Source of the DNA: Delphinus delphis
Lineage: Eukaryota; Chordata; Mammalia; Artiodactyla; Delphinidae
Direction: 5' to 3'
Assembly (NCBI RefSeq): GCF_949987515.2
Contig: NC_082690.1
Span: 104,344,400-104,408,399, forward strand
DNA length: 64,000 nucleotides
A program made the translations under genes and the position numbers. The notes under the pieces are model-generated. The model saw nothing but the letters and a program-made list of their open reading frames with translations, was not told the DNA's origin and searched no databases. This document shows positions 1 through 18,600 of this stretch, one piece after another. Position 1 is the stretch's first letter. Each line of letters begins with the position of its first letter.

Positions 1-1306
1 AATGAAAATAGTCTCTCATACTTGTTCTGTTGCTTTTATAGGTATGTGAAATTTCCTTATGCATTAGTTTGATATTTCTCAACAGTCATTTTTTTAATTC
101 AAGAAATGTTTTCGAGCACCTACTATGTATGAAGCATTGTATAAGGTGTTGGGGATATATTGATGAACAAAACATAACAAAGTCCCTGCCCTTGTGGGAA
201 GATAGATATTAAGGTCAACAAACCAAGGTAATATTGCAAACTGGATGCATGCTATGGAGGAAAAATATAGGCTCAATGGGAAAAAACAATGGGGTCAGGG
301 TGATCAGCGAATGCCTGTCTGGGGAGATGACTTGAAGGTTAAGAAGGAGCCAGTTGTTCAGAAAGTGAAGCAAGGGCTTCCCTGGTGGCGCAGTGGTTGA
401 GAGTCCACCTGCTGATGCAGGGGACACGGGTTCGTGCCCCAGTCCGGGAGGATCCCACATGCCGCGGAGCAGCTGGGCCCATGAGCCATGGCCGCTGAGC
501 CTGCGCGTCCGGAGCCTGTGCTCCGCAAAAGTGAAGCGAGAGTGTTACAGGCAGAGGAAATTTAAGCGAACTCTAGGTGGGAAAGACATTATCTTGTGCC
601 ACTCAAGCTTGGTGTCATGACATGACGTAGAGACCAGGGTCGGCTCATGCAGGACCTGGTGGGACATGGTAAAGATTTTGGATTTTATCCGAAGTGCAGT
701 AGAAAACTATTATGGGGTTTTACTCAGAAGAATGACATGACCCGTTTACATTTTTTAAAGATTACCGTGCTGGGTGGAGGGTAGATTGGAAGGAGACCTC
801 TTAGACCAGTGGGGAAGCTCTCAGAGGAGTCATCAGGTGGGAGATGACTCTGGCTCAGACTTAAGCAAGGTGGGCTAGAGCCTGTGATGGACAGACAGGA
901 ATTATCCCTACTTTCTGGATAAGAGAAATTAAGACTCAGAGGCCAGGAAACTGAGAACAGTGCATTTACACAGAATAAACTCCTCATGCTTTTCTGATGA
1001 ATTACTAAACTGCGTCAGTCCGTTACTTTGTCTAACCTGCAGTGCGCTCACTGTAAACTGGTAAGTGCCAGGTTATCACACAAATTACTGTGGTAAAGTT
1101 GAGAGGAAGACTAGGAGGGAAGACACACTTCCTGTTATCCAAGGTCGTGCAGCTACTAAGTCACAGAGGTGGAACTAACAGCGCAGTCATCTGCTGTGGG
1201 CCAAGGTTCCTGCCAGGGTAGTCTGTGGGGCTTGGAAAGAGGAGGGTCAGCCGGGGAAGGAGAGAGTCTTCCTCTGGGGCTGGGAGAGTGTGTCTTTATT
1301 CCACAG
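1..1306 (+). other. BBS1 intron upstream of the first visible exon
   Basis: This is the 3' part of a BBS1 intron whose upstream exon lies outside the window. It holds one CHR SINE near 374-527. The rest looks like unique or decayed sequence with no open frame that resembles a gene. It ends at a normal acceptor, CCACAG, at 1301-1306. Confidence 0.8.
374..527 (+). mobile_element. CHR SINE, short cetacean-type body
   Basis: The element opens with GGGCTTCCCTGGTGGCGCAG, followed by a tRNA-like B box (GGTTCGTGCCCC) and the CCGCGGAGCAGCTGGGCCC body. Near-identical flanks, AAAGTGAAGCAAG before and AAAGTGAAGCGAG after, look like a target-site duplication. It lies in a BBS1 intron in the sense direction. 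Confidence 0.85.
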
Positions 1307-8678
<7,372 letters not shown>

Positions 8679-10735
8679 CGCCTGAGCCGGTGTTAAAGCC
8701 CCTGTGGAATCAGGACCAGGGAGTTCCAGCCCCTTCCACTGAGCCGGGCAGAGTCCACGGCCCCAGGCCCACTCCAGTGCAGCAGTGTGCTGGGCAACAG
8801 CCTCCCTCTCCTCTCCTAGTGCCCCTTTCTCACCACCCTGACCACTGGGTGACCTGTAGCAGCAGGTCAGTGAGTCCCCAGGAGGTTGGGCTCCATCCTC
8901 CTCAGGGAAACCCAGGCATTGGCCCTTTGGGCTCTCTCTTCTCCCCACTTTTCCCCAGAAGCCACTCCCAGGTCTGAAGGCAGAGTTCTGAAGTGCTCAA
9001 GGTGAGATGAGGGCATAGGCCCAGCCTCCTTGTCTGCCGCTTCCCTTAGGCATGTCACTCTGCTGCTGCTGCAGAATTGGCTGGGGCCTTGCCTGAGACA
9101 ATCAGAGGCTCTTCTTGGGTGAGACTGAGCCCCCTGTTGCTCCCTGGGGTTCCAGAGGCTTGGCTCCTCCCAGCTCAGCTTGCAGACAAAACACATCCTC
9201 TGATCTCCCCTCGTGAGCTCAGCAGGGGGCCCCGGGAATAGCTGCCTTCCCACCGGAAGTCTTGGGCTCAGCCAAGGTCTCAGGCCTGTGATGCTCCATG
9301 AAGATCACCAAGGGAGAAGCTGCTGCGGGGGGCAGAGAGCGCCGTGCAGGAGCTAGTGGCCCCAGCCCCCACCAGGCTTCTGAAGACCACACAGCTGCTG
9401 CTCCTGACTTGGATGCTCGTGCCCAGAAAGCATCCCAGGAGAGGAAGGCTCAGAGAGACAGAGCAGAGGTGGGGCCGCGGCACACAGGAGGGGCGTCTCT
9501 GGGGTCCTGGGGAGGGGCTTTGGGAGGCAGAAGCCTAGAACTGCCAGTCAAGATGCTCTTCTGTGCCCCGGAGCCCAGATCGGTCAGGTGAGTGGCAGGT
9601 TCACTGGACAGTGGCCACAGTGTGAGATTCACTGGAAAGGCATGGACCATAGGTGTTGAGTCAGGTTGAAGACTGAATGAAGGTACATGTTTAGACCTTA
9701 AGCGTCAGAGACCCACAGTCTGGGCCCTTGGTGCTTCCTGGAGCCCCCTGGCTAGTCTGCCTGGCCCGCCTCACAGCCTTCTTTTGAGTTAGCGCCACCA
9801 GGGCCGCCCTGAGCCATTTGTGAGCCAGGAACCCTACTGCCTGAGGAAGGACCTATATCTTCTGTCTGACCAGGTACAGGCTAGCATGTGGCAGACAGCT
9901 CAGGCTTGTGGGAAGTACCCAAATCCCTGTGTGTTTCAGTTTCCCCAAGCGTAAAATGAGGCAGTTTGACCAGATTCAGCTCTAACATCCTAGAGTTGGC
10001 AGCCCCTCTAGAGGAAACAAGGAGTCAACTCCAGAAAGTAGGTGCAGGAGTAAGTGCAGAGCTTTTGCTCTTGAGACCAAGGGCCCCAAGCTGATTGATT
10101 CTGCCGGGCAACAGCCTCTGTGCCGGAGACAGTGAGGGACAGCCCACAGTCACCCCCTGTCCTCCCCAGGGAATGCATTCTGGGGCCAGGTTAAGAGAAG
10201 CAAGGGGACTGGACCAGAGAAAGAGCCCCATCCCCCTCCTCTCTGCAGAGTCCAGCCACTCGCAAACAAACCAATTGGATCAGGGTGGTCTAGACATTCT
10301 AGATCGAGCTGACTGAGGCACAGTTGGAATAAGCAGGACGTTTCGTCTGGAAATGGAAAGACAGGTAGAGCGAGTGTCGCTGTCAGAGAGATTTCAGCTT
10401 AACCTGAAGAGTCTTCTGAGAGAGCTTATCAGAGACAGAAGGGCCTGCCCTAGCAGGTATTGGGCCCCTTGTCACTGGAGCTGTGTCACTGGGGCTGGGC
10501 CAGATGACCTCACAATCCCTTTCACCCCAGTGAAGTGATGAACTGTGTGAACTCGGAACAAAGAAGTCTGATCTGGGTTCAACTCATAGTTATTCATGAT
10601 GATGAAAGCGGAGAAACTATTCCTAAGCCCAACCTAACGTGAATTTATATGATATAATACAATGTACCTATTATTAAAAAATATGTGAATTGTACTGGTC
10701 TGGACAGTGTAAATAAAGCAATACAAAGCAAGAAA
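8679..10735 (+). other. Probable BBS1 3' untranslated region
   Basis: The stretch after the BBS1 stop has no recognisable coding exon or clear recent repeat. The first convincing AATAAA I see is at 10712-10717, giving a 3' UTR of about 2 kb. An earlier, non-canonical poly(A) site is possible. Confidence 0.45.
10712..10717 (+). terminator. Candidate BBS1 poly(A) signal
   Basis: This is a canonical AATAAA hexamer about 2.03 kb after the BBS1 stop codon and just before the SINE-rich intergenic block. No downstream element was tested, so assignment to BBS1 is inferred from position. Confidence 0.4.
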
Positions 10736-10897
10736 CTGTGCATGATACCCCATGCCCTCACCAGTTAGAGCTCCAAGAAACTGTACATTAAGGATGAGGA
10801 GAGTGGTGCTGCCTTTTTTTTTTTTTAAGTATCTAAAAACATGTACCTACTTGGTACTATGGAATTAGGCAGTTTATAACAAGAAAACAGCCTCTCA

Positions 10898-10990
10898 GGA
10901 ATTTCCTGGTGGTCTAGCAGTTAGGACTCGCGCTTTCACTGCAGCGGCCCGTGTTCAATCCCTGGTCCGGGAACTAAGATCCTGCAAGCC
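10898..10990 (+). mobile_element. CHR-type SINE, 3'-shortened
   Basis: It opens GGAATTTCCTGGTGGTCTAG, has the B box GTTCAATCCC and stops after AGATCCTGCAAGCC without the usual A tail. Confidence 0.75.
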
Positions 10991-11507
10991 TCTCCCCATT
11001 CCCCAGTACTGCCCCCATGCTACAGTTCTCTTAGCTATTCTTTAAATATGTTTATGCTTAGACATTATTTCTTGGCTCCCTATCGTAATAGATGAGGCTT
11101 ATAGCTCTCTTGTGGGAGCACCCTGCCCTCTCCTTTTCTCCCCAGTTTTTAGGTAAATTCATACTGTTTGGATTACTGTGTGAAAGTTATCTACTTATTA
11201 CAGAGCCAAGAATTGGGCTATAATTAAATTACCTTTTTTGTGTACTTATTTTTCATGGAGTTAATAATTGCCCTGTTTTTTTCATTTGCTTAGTTTTCCA
11301 TATTATACCGATTGCTAATTCTTCCTCCTCCCAGTCCGACGGTTCCTCTTTTTTCTGTACACTTCTGTTCATCCTCCGCCTAAGTGAATGCTGTTGGCTG
11401 TCTAGAACTGCAGCGAGCACTTCTCCTGGGAGTTCTGTTTGCCATGTTCTGGGCTAGATTCCCTAATTCCTGGACCCCCATGTCTTTTTTCATAATTCTT
11501 CCATTTT

Positions 11508-11552
11508 TGGTCAGGGAACTAAGATCCCACATGCTTCATGGCATGGCCAAAT
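11508..11552 (+). mobile_element. CHR SINE 3' fragment
   Basis: Only the 3' part is present (GGTCAGGGAACTAAGATCCC followed by the GGCATGGCC end). It lies immediately upstream of a longer CHR element. Confidence 0.65.
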
Positions 11553-11573
11553 AATAATTTGAAAAAAACACTT

Positions 11574-11925
11574 GGGCTTCCCTGGTGGCATAATGGTTAG
11601 GAATCTGCCTGCCGATGCAGGGGACACGGGTTCAAGCGCTGATCCGGGAAGATCCCACATGCTGCAGAGCAACTAAGCCCATGTGTCACAACTACTGAGC
11701 CTGCACTCTAGAACCCGCGAGCCACAACTACCAAAGCCCGCACACCTAGAGCCCGTGCTCCGCTACAAGAGAAGCCACTGCAATGAGAAGCCCGCACGCT
11801 GCAATGAAGAGTAGCCCCCACTCGCCGCAGCTAGAGAAATAGAGAAAGCCCGTGGGCAGCAACAAAGACCCAATGCAGCCATAAATAAATAAATGAATAA
11901 ATAAATAAGCAAACAAATAAATAAT
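11574..11925 (+). mobile_element. CHR-1-type SINE, long form
   Basis: This is a full-length long element: GGGCTTCCCTGGTGGCATAA at the 5' end, then the body with AGAGCCCGTGCTCCGCTACA, AGCCACTGCAATGAGAAGCC and AGACCCAATGCAGCC, and a tail of AATA repeats. It is intergenic. Confidence 0.9.
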
Positions 11926-12192
11926 TTTAAAAGAACTTAAAATGTAAGCAAGAGTATATAAAATGAGCAGGCAAACTTGAAAAAGAACCAAACAGAACCT
12001 CTAGAAATGAAAAATAAAACATTTGACACATAAAACTCGATGAGTTGGTACAACCACTAAAAACAAACAAAAACCAAAAAAACTTCAATAGATTGGTTTA
12101 GCAGTTGATGAAAGACTTAATTGGAAGATAGATTTGTGGAAATTATTCAGAATGCCAGAAACAGAGAAAATAGGAGCTATTAAGAGACAAGG

Positions 12193-12236
12193 CGGGGGAC
12201 TTCCCTGGTGGTCCAGTGGCTAAGACTCTGTGCTAG
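12193..12236 (+). mobile_element. CHR SINE 5' fragment
   Basis: About 44 bases of a SINE head (GGGGGACTTCCCTGGTGGTC through AAGACTCTGTGCT) run directly into L1-like sequence, so the element is truncated. Confidence 0.6.
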
Positions 12237-12610
12237 AACTGATGAAAGACATCGATTCATAGAATCAAGAAACCTAAGGAATCCCATTTAGATAAATACA
12301 AAGAAAACCACACTTGGACACATCACAGTAAAATGTAGAATACCAAAGACAAAAAAATCTTAAAAGTAGTTGGAGACAGAAAGTATCTTCAAAGGAACAG
12401 TAACAACAAAAAAATGAAATAGATGACAGCTGACTTACAGCAACAAGAGACACCAGAAGACAGAATAAAATTTTCAGTATATTGACAGGAAATAACTATT
12501 AGCCTAGAATTCTACACCCAGCAAAAAAATAACTTAAAAGGGTAAAACACTAGCCAAGATAGGACAACAGCACAAAATAAAGGAGTAGAAATATATCCAA
12601 GAACGTTAAT
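12237..12610 (+). mobile_element. L1 fragment
   Basis: A-rich text such as ACACATCACAGTAAAATGTA and TAGAATTCTACACCCAGCAA matches the L1 segment I know from mammalian elements. It is degenerate, and a SINE follows at 12638. Confidence 0.55.
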
Positions 12611-12637
12611 TACAATAGATAAAAATGACTAAATACT

Positions 12638-12755
12638 GGGACTTCCCTGGCTGGCAGTTCAATGGTTAAGACTGTGCTTCCACTGCAAGGGGCACAGGTT
12701 TGATCCCTGGTCAGGGAACTAAGATCCCACATGCTGTGTGGCGTGGCCAAAAAGA
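12638..12755 (+). mobile_element. CHR-type SINE, short form
   Basis: Starts GGGACTTCCCTGGCTGGCAG, has the B box GGTTTGATCCC and ends TGTGTGGCGTGGCC. It is embedded in L1-derived sequence. Confidence 0.85.
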
Positions 12756-13030
12756 ATGGACTGTACTTCAGTTATTAGAAGACAAAGATTTAAACAATCC
12801 GTCTACAGGCCATTCTTAAGAGGCAGAGAATGAAAGTAAAAGAATCAAAACTCAACATACTTGGAACAGAAGGGAACTTTCTCAGCCTAATAAAATCATC
12901 TATTAAATAAAAAAACACAGCAAACATATTTTATGGTGAAATATTGAAATCATTCCCTCTATTGTGAGAAACAAGTCAAGGGTAGCCACGCTTTCTTCCA
13001 TCCAGACAGAGGCAAGAAAAATAAGAGATA

Positions 13031-13145
13031 GTTCCCCGGTGGTCTAGTGGTTAGGATTCTGGGCTTTCACTGCCACGGCCTGGGTTCAATCCCTAGTCGG
13101 GGAACTGAGATCCTGTAAGCCGCGTGGCACAGTCAAAAAAAAAAA
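13031..13145 (+). mobile_element. CHR-type SINE with clear target-site duplication
   Basis: Starts GTTCCCCGGTGGTCTAGTGG and ends GCGTGGCACAGTC plus an A tail. The flanks AAAAATAAGAGATA occur on both sides (about 13017-13030 and 13146-13160), a clean target-site duplication. Confidence 0.87.
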
Positions 13146-13159
13146 ATAAAAATAAGAGA

Positions 13160-13800
13160 TATAAAAATTAAAAAGGAAGAACAAAACTATTTTTTCATAG
13201 ATATGATTATAAATACAGAAAACCCAGAAGAATTTTCAAGGAAATAAATAAGTTTTAGATTTGCTGGACATAAAATTATTTTCATAAACTATGAATGATA
13301 GCATCACGATACCAAATACATAAGAATAAATCTAACCCATAAAGGCATGATCTTTACGAGAAAACATACATAACTTTATTGAAAACATTACATGGAGAGA
13401 TACACCATGTTCACGAACTGGAAAATTCAATTTCATGTGGATGTTGATTTTCCCCAAACTGATCTATAGATTCAGTTGGGTTCCAGTCACAATTTCAAGG
13501 GGGGTGGGGGGTTTATTGGTGGAACTTGACAAGCTGATTCTAAAATTTATATGGAAGAGCAAGGGCCAAGTAGATCTTAGGAGATCATACACAGGGGTAG
13601 ATAAAATGATCGGTGGGACAAGAGAGAAAAATAAATTGTGGTATATTCAATGGATCACTATACAGCAAGGAAAAGGAGTGCTCTACAGCCACACACGTTA
13701 ATTTGGATAAATCTTAGAAATATTGAAGGAAAAAGCGAATCACAGAAGAATAAACATGGCGTGGCTCTGTTTATATAAAATTCAAAAACATGCAAAACCA
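13160..13800 (+). mobile_element. L1 ORF2 3' remnant
   Basis: The sense strand contains the late ORF2 block (ATGGAGAGATACACCATGTT, ATAGATTCAGTTGGGTTCCA, AAAATTTATATGGAAGAGCA). Stops and indels break the frame, so it is a dead copy. Confidence 0.75.
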
Positions 13801-14159
13801 GTACAAACATAGCTAATAAAATCACAGGGCAAAGCAAGGGGATGATGAAGACAGCACAGTGTTTCCTCTACCAGGGAGGGGCACAGCAGGGACCTCAAAG
13901 GAAATAGTATCCATTTCTTAAATGGGGGTGGGGAGGGTGTTGTTTCTATTTTATAAACATTTCCCTATCTTTTCACTATAAAAAAAAAACAACAAGAAAA
14001 GATATTCTGGAGGGTGAGGGGTAAAGCAGTAGAGGAAACAGAAGTCTTCCAATGCTTATGTACGGCACAAAGTGATAGGTACACCAAGTTCCTAACAGAG
14101 TTAAAAAATAGTAATAGAGCATGCTGTTTAGAAAAACAAAGAAGTCTTAGCAGCTCAAA

Positions 14160-14580
14160 CCTTTGTGGGCATGGGCGGGGCCTGTCAGAAGGGTGGGCTT
14201 CTCTGCGGGTTCTTGGAAGGCAAGCCTGCCATGTCACTGAAGGACTACCCCCCTCCCCCAGCAGCACTTGTAGGTTTTCACTTAACTCCATTTTTGGTCC
14301 AGTCCCTCACCCCCACCCTCCCCAGGGCCCCCCGAGATGCAAAGCTTCTTCGAAAAGCCCCCGCCTCCACCCCAGGGGGGTAGCGAGGGGTCAGGTGGGT
14401 CCTGGGGGGCGGGGCAACCTAGCTGCTTCTCATAGAGACCTTGAATCAGTCCCGGCCCTACTGTCAGCCCCAAACCTTGCCTTCCACAGTGAACCTCTCC
14501 AGGGTTCCTGGGGGCAGTCGGGCTGCCTCTTGGCCCCTCCAAGAAGGGAACGCTTAATTTCAACTTCTAATTCTCTAAGA
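14160..14580. other. Unassigned GC-rich block between BBS1 and ZDHHC24
   Basis: A block of about 420 bases is clearly richer in G and C than the L1 and SINE sequence around it, with runs such as CCCCCCTCCCCCAGCAGC. A 190-residue frame on the plus strand and a 72-residue one overlap here, but neither resembles a family I know. It could be an old retrocopy of a UTR, a regulatory element or plain unique sequence. Confidence 0.3.
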
Positions 14581-15337
14581 GAGTAAATGAGCCTCTATCC
14601 ACTTTCCATCTTTCAGAATGTTGTCAGGCTCTTTGGTCTAGTGCTGTCTCCCTCCTATTTTCTTTGTCTTTGTAAATTTACATCATTTTTAATTTCTTTA
14701 CTATCATTTTAGATTTTAAGAGGAAACAAACTCACATGTTTAAACCTGCCACATTTAACTGGAAATGTCTATTTACTATATTTAAATAGAAGTGTTTAAC
14801 AAGTAGCTCCTGAAGCGTCCAGAGAGGAGGAGCTTAGCAGTCTCAGCACCACCCAGCCAGCACAGATGCTTGAACAGCCCCACCTGATCTCTCTGCCTTG
14901 ATTTTTTCGGCTGTTCAAGGGTGAAGGAGAAAGCACAAAGGTCTGGGTTCAAATCCGCACTCCTCCATTTACTACCACGTGATCTTATCACATCAACTCT
15001 CAGAGCTTTATCACCCACATAATTGCTGCCCAGTGCACCAGGTTAGCTGGAGAGAAGTTCACTGAAATTGTTGCTGTGAAATGTTCCTAACTATAAAGCA
15101 CTGAACCTGGGGAAGAATTCTGGATTCTCATACCCTGGAACACTACATTCTGCCGTAAACTGCTGGCCACCCCCCCGCCCCAAGGCCGCAGGAGGCAGAG
15201 CCCTGGCTGCTCACACCCTCAGGCATTCTGTGGTTCCCAGGCCTGCCAATCAGAGGAACCAAAAACAGCAACCCTGGAAACAGTGAAGGTCCAGAAACCC
15301 ACAGAGACGGAGGGAGTCCAAGAACCAAGTGGGCACT

Positions 15338-15343
15338 TTATTA
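15338..15343 (-). terminator. ZDHHC24 poly(A) signal
   Basis: TTTATT on the plus strand reads AATAAA for ZDHHC24, 289 bases beyond its stop codon. It is the first canonical hexamer downstream of the stop and gives a short 3' UTR. Confidence 0.7.
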
Positions 15344-15631
15344 ACCTGGCAAAGGGGCAGCTGGGCAGGCCGAGCAGCCCCCTGCCAGACCCTTCGCTGT
15401 ACTCAGGGGCCACTGATAGAGGCAGAGCCGCAGGGCCCAAGCCCTGGACACTAGGAGTCCAAGCTGGGCAAGGGCAAGGCTAAGGGCGGGGCTGGAGTTG
15501 CCGAAAGCAGGCATCAAGTACCAGCGTACCAGCCTGCCGCCCCTTCTGAGGCTGGGGGTGGGCCTGAAATGAGTTATCTGAGTCCCCTCTCCTGTTCCCC
15601 ACTCCTTGTACAGCTCAGGCTCTTCCTGGAG

Positions 15632-18600
15632 TCAGGAAGCCATGAGTCCCACATCAGCTGTGGTCTGGAACGTGATGCCGTCCCCCGGCAACGGGGAGGC
15701 CAGGAAGGGCCAGAGCCAGACAAGGACCCAGCGGGGCCCCAGGGCCGCCTGCAGGTTGTGGGAGAGGCCCAGGTCGTAAGAGCGCTGGCCCCGAGCCCAC
15801 TCCCACGTGGTCTGGCCCCTCAGCAGCAACATCCCATGGAAGAGCAGTCCAGCCCCGCACAACAGTGCACCCGCCACACACGTGTCGGTCACGAAGGCCA
15901 GCGCGAACTGCGCCAGAGACACTCTGCCTGCAAGGAGAGAGCAGAGAGGGTCAAGGAGAAGCAGCAGGCCCCAGCCGTCCCAGAGCCCAGCTCCTGCCCT
16001 CCTCCCGTCCCCTACTCCACCATGAAGCAGGGCGCATTCCTCCACTCAGGAAACACTGAGTTGTTGCTCCCTGGCCAACCCATGCCGGCTGATGGGAACA
16101 CACTAGTGAAACGGGCAGACACAGCCCCCTGCCCTAGATGCGACTTTCACTCATGCATCACAAACTTGTGAGCACCTCCTATGAATACCAGGATGAATGG
16201 CAGGTAGCATGTCCGACCTCAGGGAGCTCACAGACATTCAAGAGATCATGTCTCAGTTACTTAATTACAGCTGTGATGTGTGTGACAATGCAAAAGTACA
16301 GCATCTTGCATCATCTTGACCCACAGAAGGTAGTAAATATCAGGTGAACTAATGAACTACAAGATGCCATGAAATGTGCTGTCAAGCGAGAGAAGGCAGA
16401 CACAAAAGGTTATGTATCGTATGGTGCCGTTTATATGAAATGTCCCAAACAGACAAATCCATAGAGACAGAAGATTAGTGGTTGCCAGGGGCTGGGGGCA
16501 CTGGGGGAAATAGGGAGTGACTGCTTAACGGGTACTGGGGGCGATGAAAAGGGTCTGGAACTAGATGGTGGTGATGGCTGCACAACACTGCCAATATACT
16601 AAACGCAGCTGAACTGTGCACTTGAAAATGGTTAAAATTATGAGTTTCATATTATGTGAATGTTTTTCCAATAAAAAAAGAGAGCCTACTGGTGGGGAGA
16701 TGACATGGAAACTTATCAAGAGGCTCAGGGAAATAAACTTCATCTATTTTGACGGGGATATTTTGGGTGATGCCTGAAGGTTAAGGAGGTATTTGCTAAG
16801 TGAAGAGGGGAGAACACATTCTGTGTGAAGGTCCTGAGGCAGGATGGAGAGGTGCCTGCGAGACAAGTGAGTGGACAGTTCTGGAAGCTCAGGAGAGAAG
16901 CCCAGGCTGGATACGCAGATTTGTGAGCGGTTGGTACCCGGGCGGTTCCGAGACCCGACAGAGTGTGTAGGGAGATGAGAATGGCGTCTCGACCTCAGCC
17001 CGGAAACCAGGTCCTTAGGGATCAGATATAGGGAAACCAGGAAGGAAGGAGGAAACCCCAAAGTACAAGCCGTCGGGGACGTCAAGCGTAGAGCCCTTTA
17101 AGGAGGCTGAAGGCCAGCAGTTTTATGAGGCTGAAAGGTCTCATAAGCAAGAAAAGAACACAGAAGGGTCCTCCGGGTTTTGTGGAGACAGAGGCCTGGG
17201 GACTGTGGCAGTCTCGGAGGACGGGTGGGGGCAGAAGCCAGTTTGGAGCAGGTGGAGGAATGGGTGGGAGGCAAGGAAAAGCAGCCTATAGCCCAGGCAA
17301 GTCCTTTGACTTGGCTGCTGATGGAAGAGCCCGAAGGCATGAGCTGGAAGAGGAGGACGTGGGGTGAAGAGAGGCTTTGTACCAGCTGGGAAAACCCAAA
17401 GGAAGCCAGTGGAGGGAGCCTGGAGTGGCAGGAGGAGAAGCGACCCACGGTGTGAGGGCTCCCAGCAGGGAGGAGGGGTCGGGCACCAGGAGAAGGCGGG
17501 GCAGTGAGCTTCTGCCTCCAGGACGGGACAGCCAATTCTGGACGTGCCATCTGATGACTAATTTCCTCTGTGATGTATTTTCAGGAGAGGTTGGGGCTTG
17601 GAGGACAGGAAAGTGGGAAGATTTGAGCTGCAGCCATTAGGGGAGGAAGCTTATGAGAAACCAGGGCAGCCAGGCACCGCTGAGGGCCTGTTGAGGTCAG
17701 CAGCCATGAACGTGACATGACACCGACTGCCACATAGTACCAGGCATCTCTGGCAGCTCTCCGCAGCCAAGGGCAGACACAGAGAAGCCAGGAAGGCACA
17801 GCGGAAGGAAGACGGAGCAAAAAGTCTTGAGATGAGATGCTGCGGAAGGCTGGTGGAAATGAGGGCCCTACGCTGGACCTGGGGTGGTGAAGGGGGAAGG
17901 TGCTGATGGACAGAAAGGTGAGGGCCAGGAGCTCCGGAGGGGGGTCGCGGAGCACAGAATGAGAGATAGATAGGAGAGGCGGTGGGGGCAGAGAGAGGGG
18001 TGACATGGGGTGCTCTGGGAGGTGACACGACTGGGGTGGGGATGTGGGAGTAGGGGAAGGGAGGAGGGGAGGAGAAGGTCAAGAAGCTGAGCGACTGGGG
18101 CCATTCACCCACGCTTTCAGATACCTATGCCTTCAGCAAGGCCCAGGGCTGAGAGGGAGACGAGGGGCCGGAGCCCAAGTCTTCGGTGACTGCGGGGAGC
18201 AAGTGGGAGATTGTGGATGACCGGGGGTTGGGAGCGTGCAGACAGGAGCAGCTGGAGGGCTTGAGTCTCAGTGGAGGCAGGGGGGTCATGAGGAGGGCAG
18301 AGGGCTGCTCAGGAAGCCAGTGTGGGCACAGGAAAACCCTGACAGCCCCACTGGGCCTCCCAAGATGCCCCCTGGGCTGCAGGGAGGGGGTCCTGGGGAC
18401 AGAGCCGGGCTTGGATAGGATGAGACAGAGCCACTATTCAGAGTTGTCAGGGAGTTTAGTAATTGCAGGACAAGGTTACAGAGAGGACCGTGGACAGGTC
18501 AGGAGGAAGGAGTCAGGGAAAAGCAAGCCCGAAGTGTTTTGGGGGGCAGAGAACAAAGTATAAAAAACCAGTGGGGGGCTTCCCTGGTGGCGCAGTGGTT

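Larger units (their letters stand above)
10736..15310. other. BBS1-ZDHHC24 intergenic region
   Basis: This gap between the two 3' ends is mainly mobile-element sequence: several CHR SINEs and L1 pieces between 10898 and 13800. A GC-rich block at about 14160-14580 and a low-complexity stretch after it are unassigned. I see no gene. Confidence 0.65.

Noticed and set aside
10898..13145. Regularly repeated units that could be taken for a tandem or CRISPR-like array
   Set aside because: They are independent SINE insertions with different lengths, spacings and flanking duplications.
15569..16171. A 200-codon plus-strand frame opposite ZDHHC24 exon 3
   Set aside because: It is the antisense shadow of the coding exon and continues into intron sequence.
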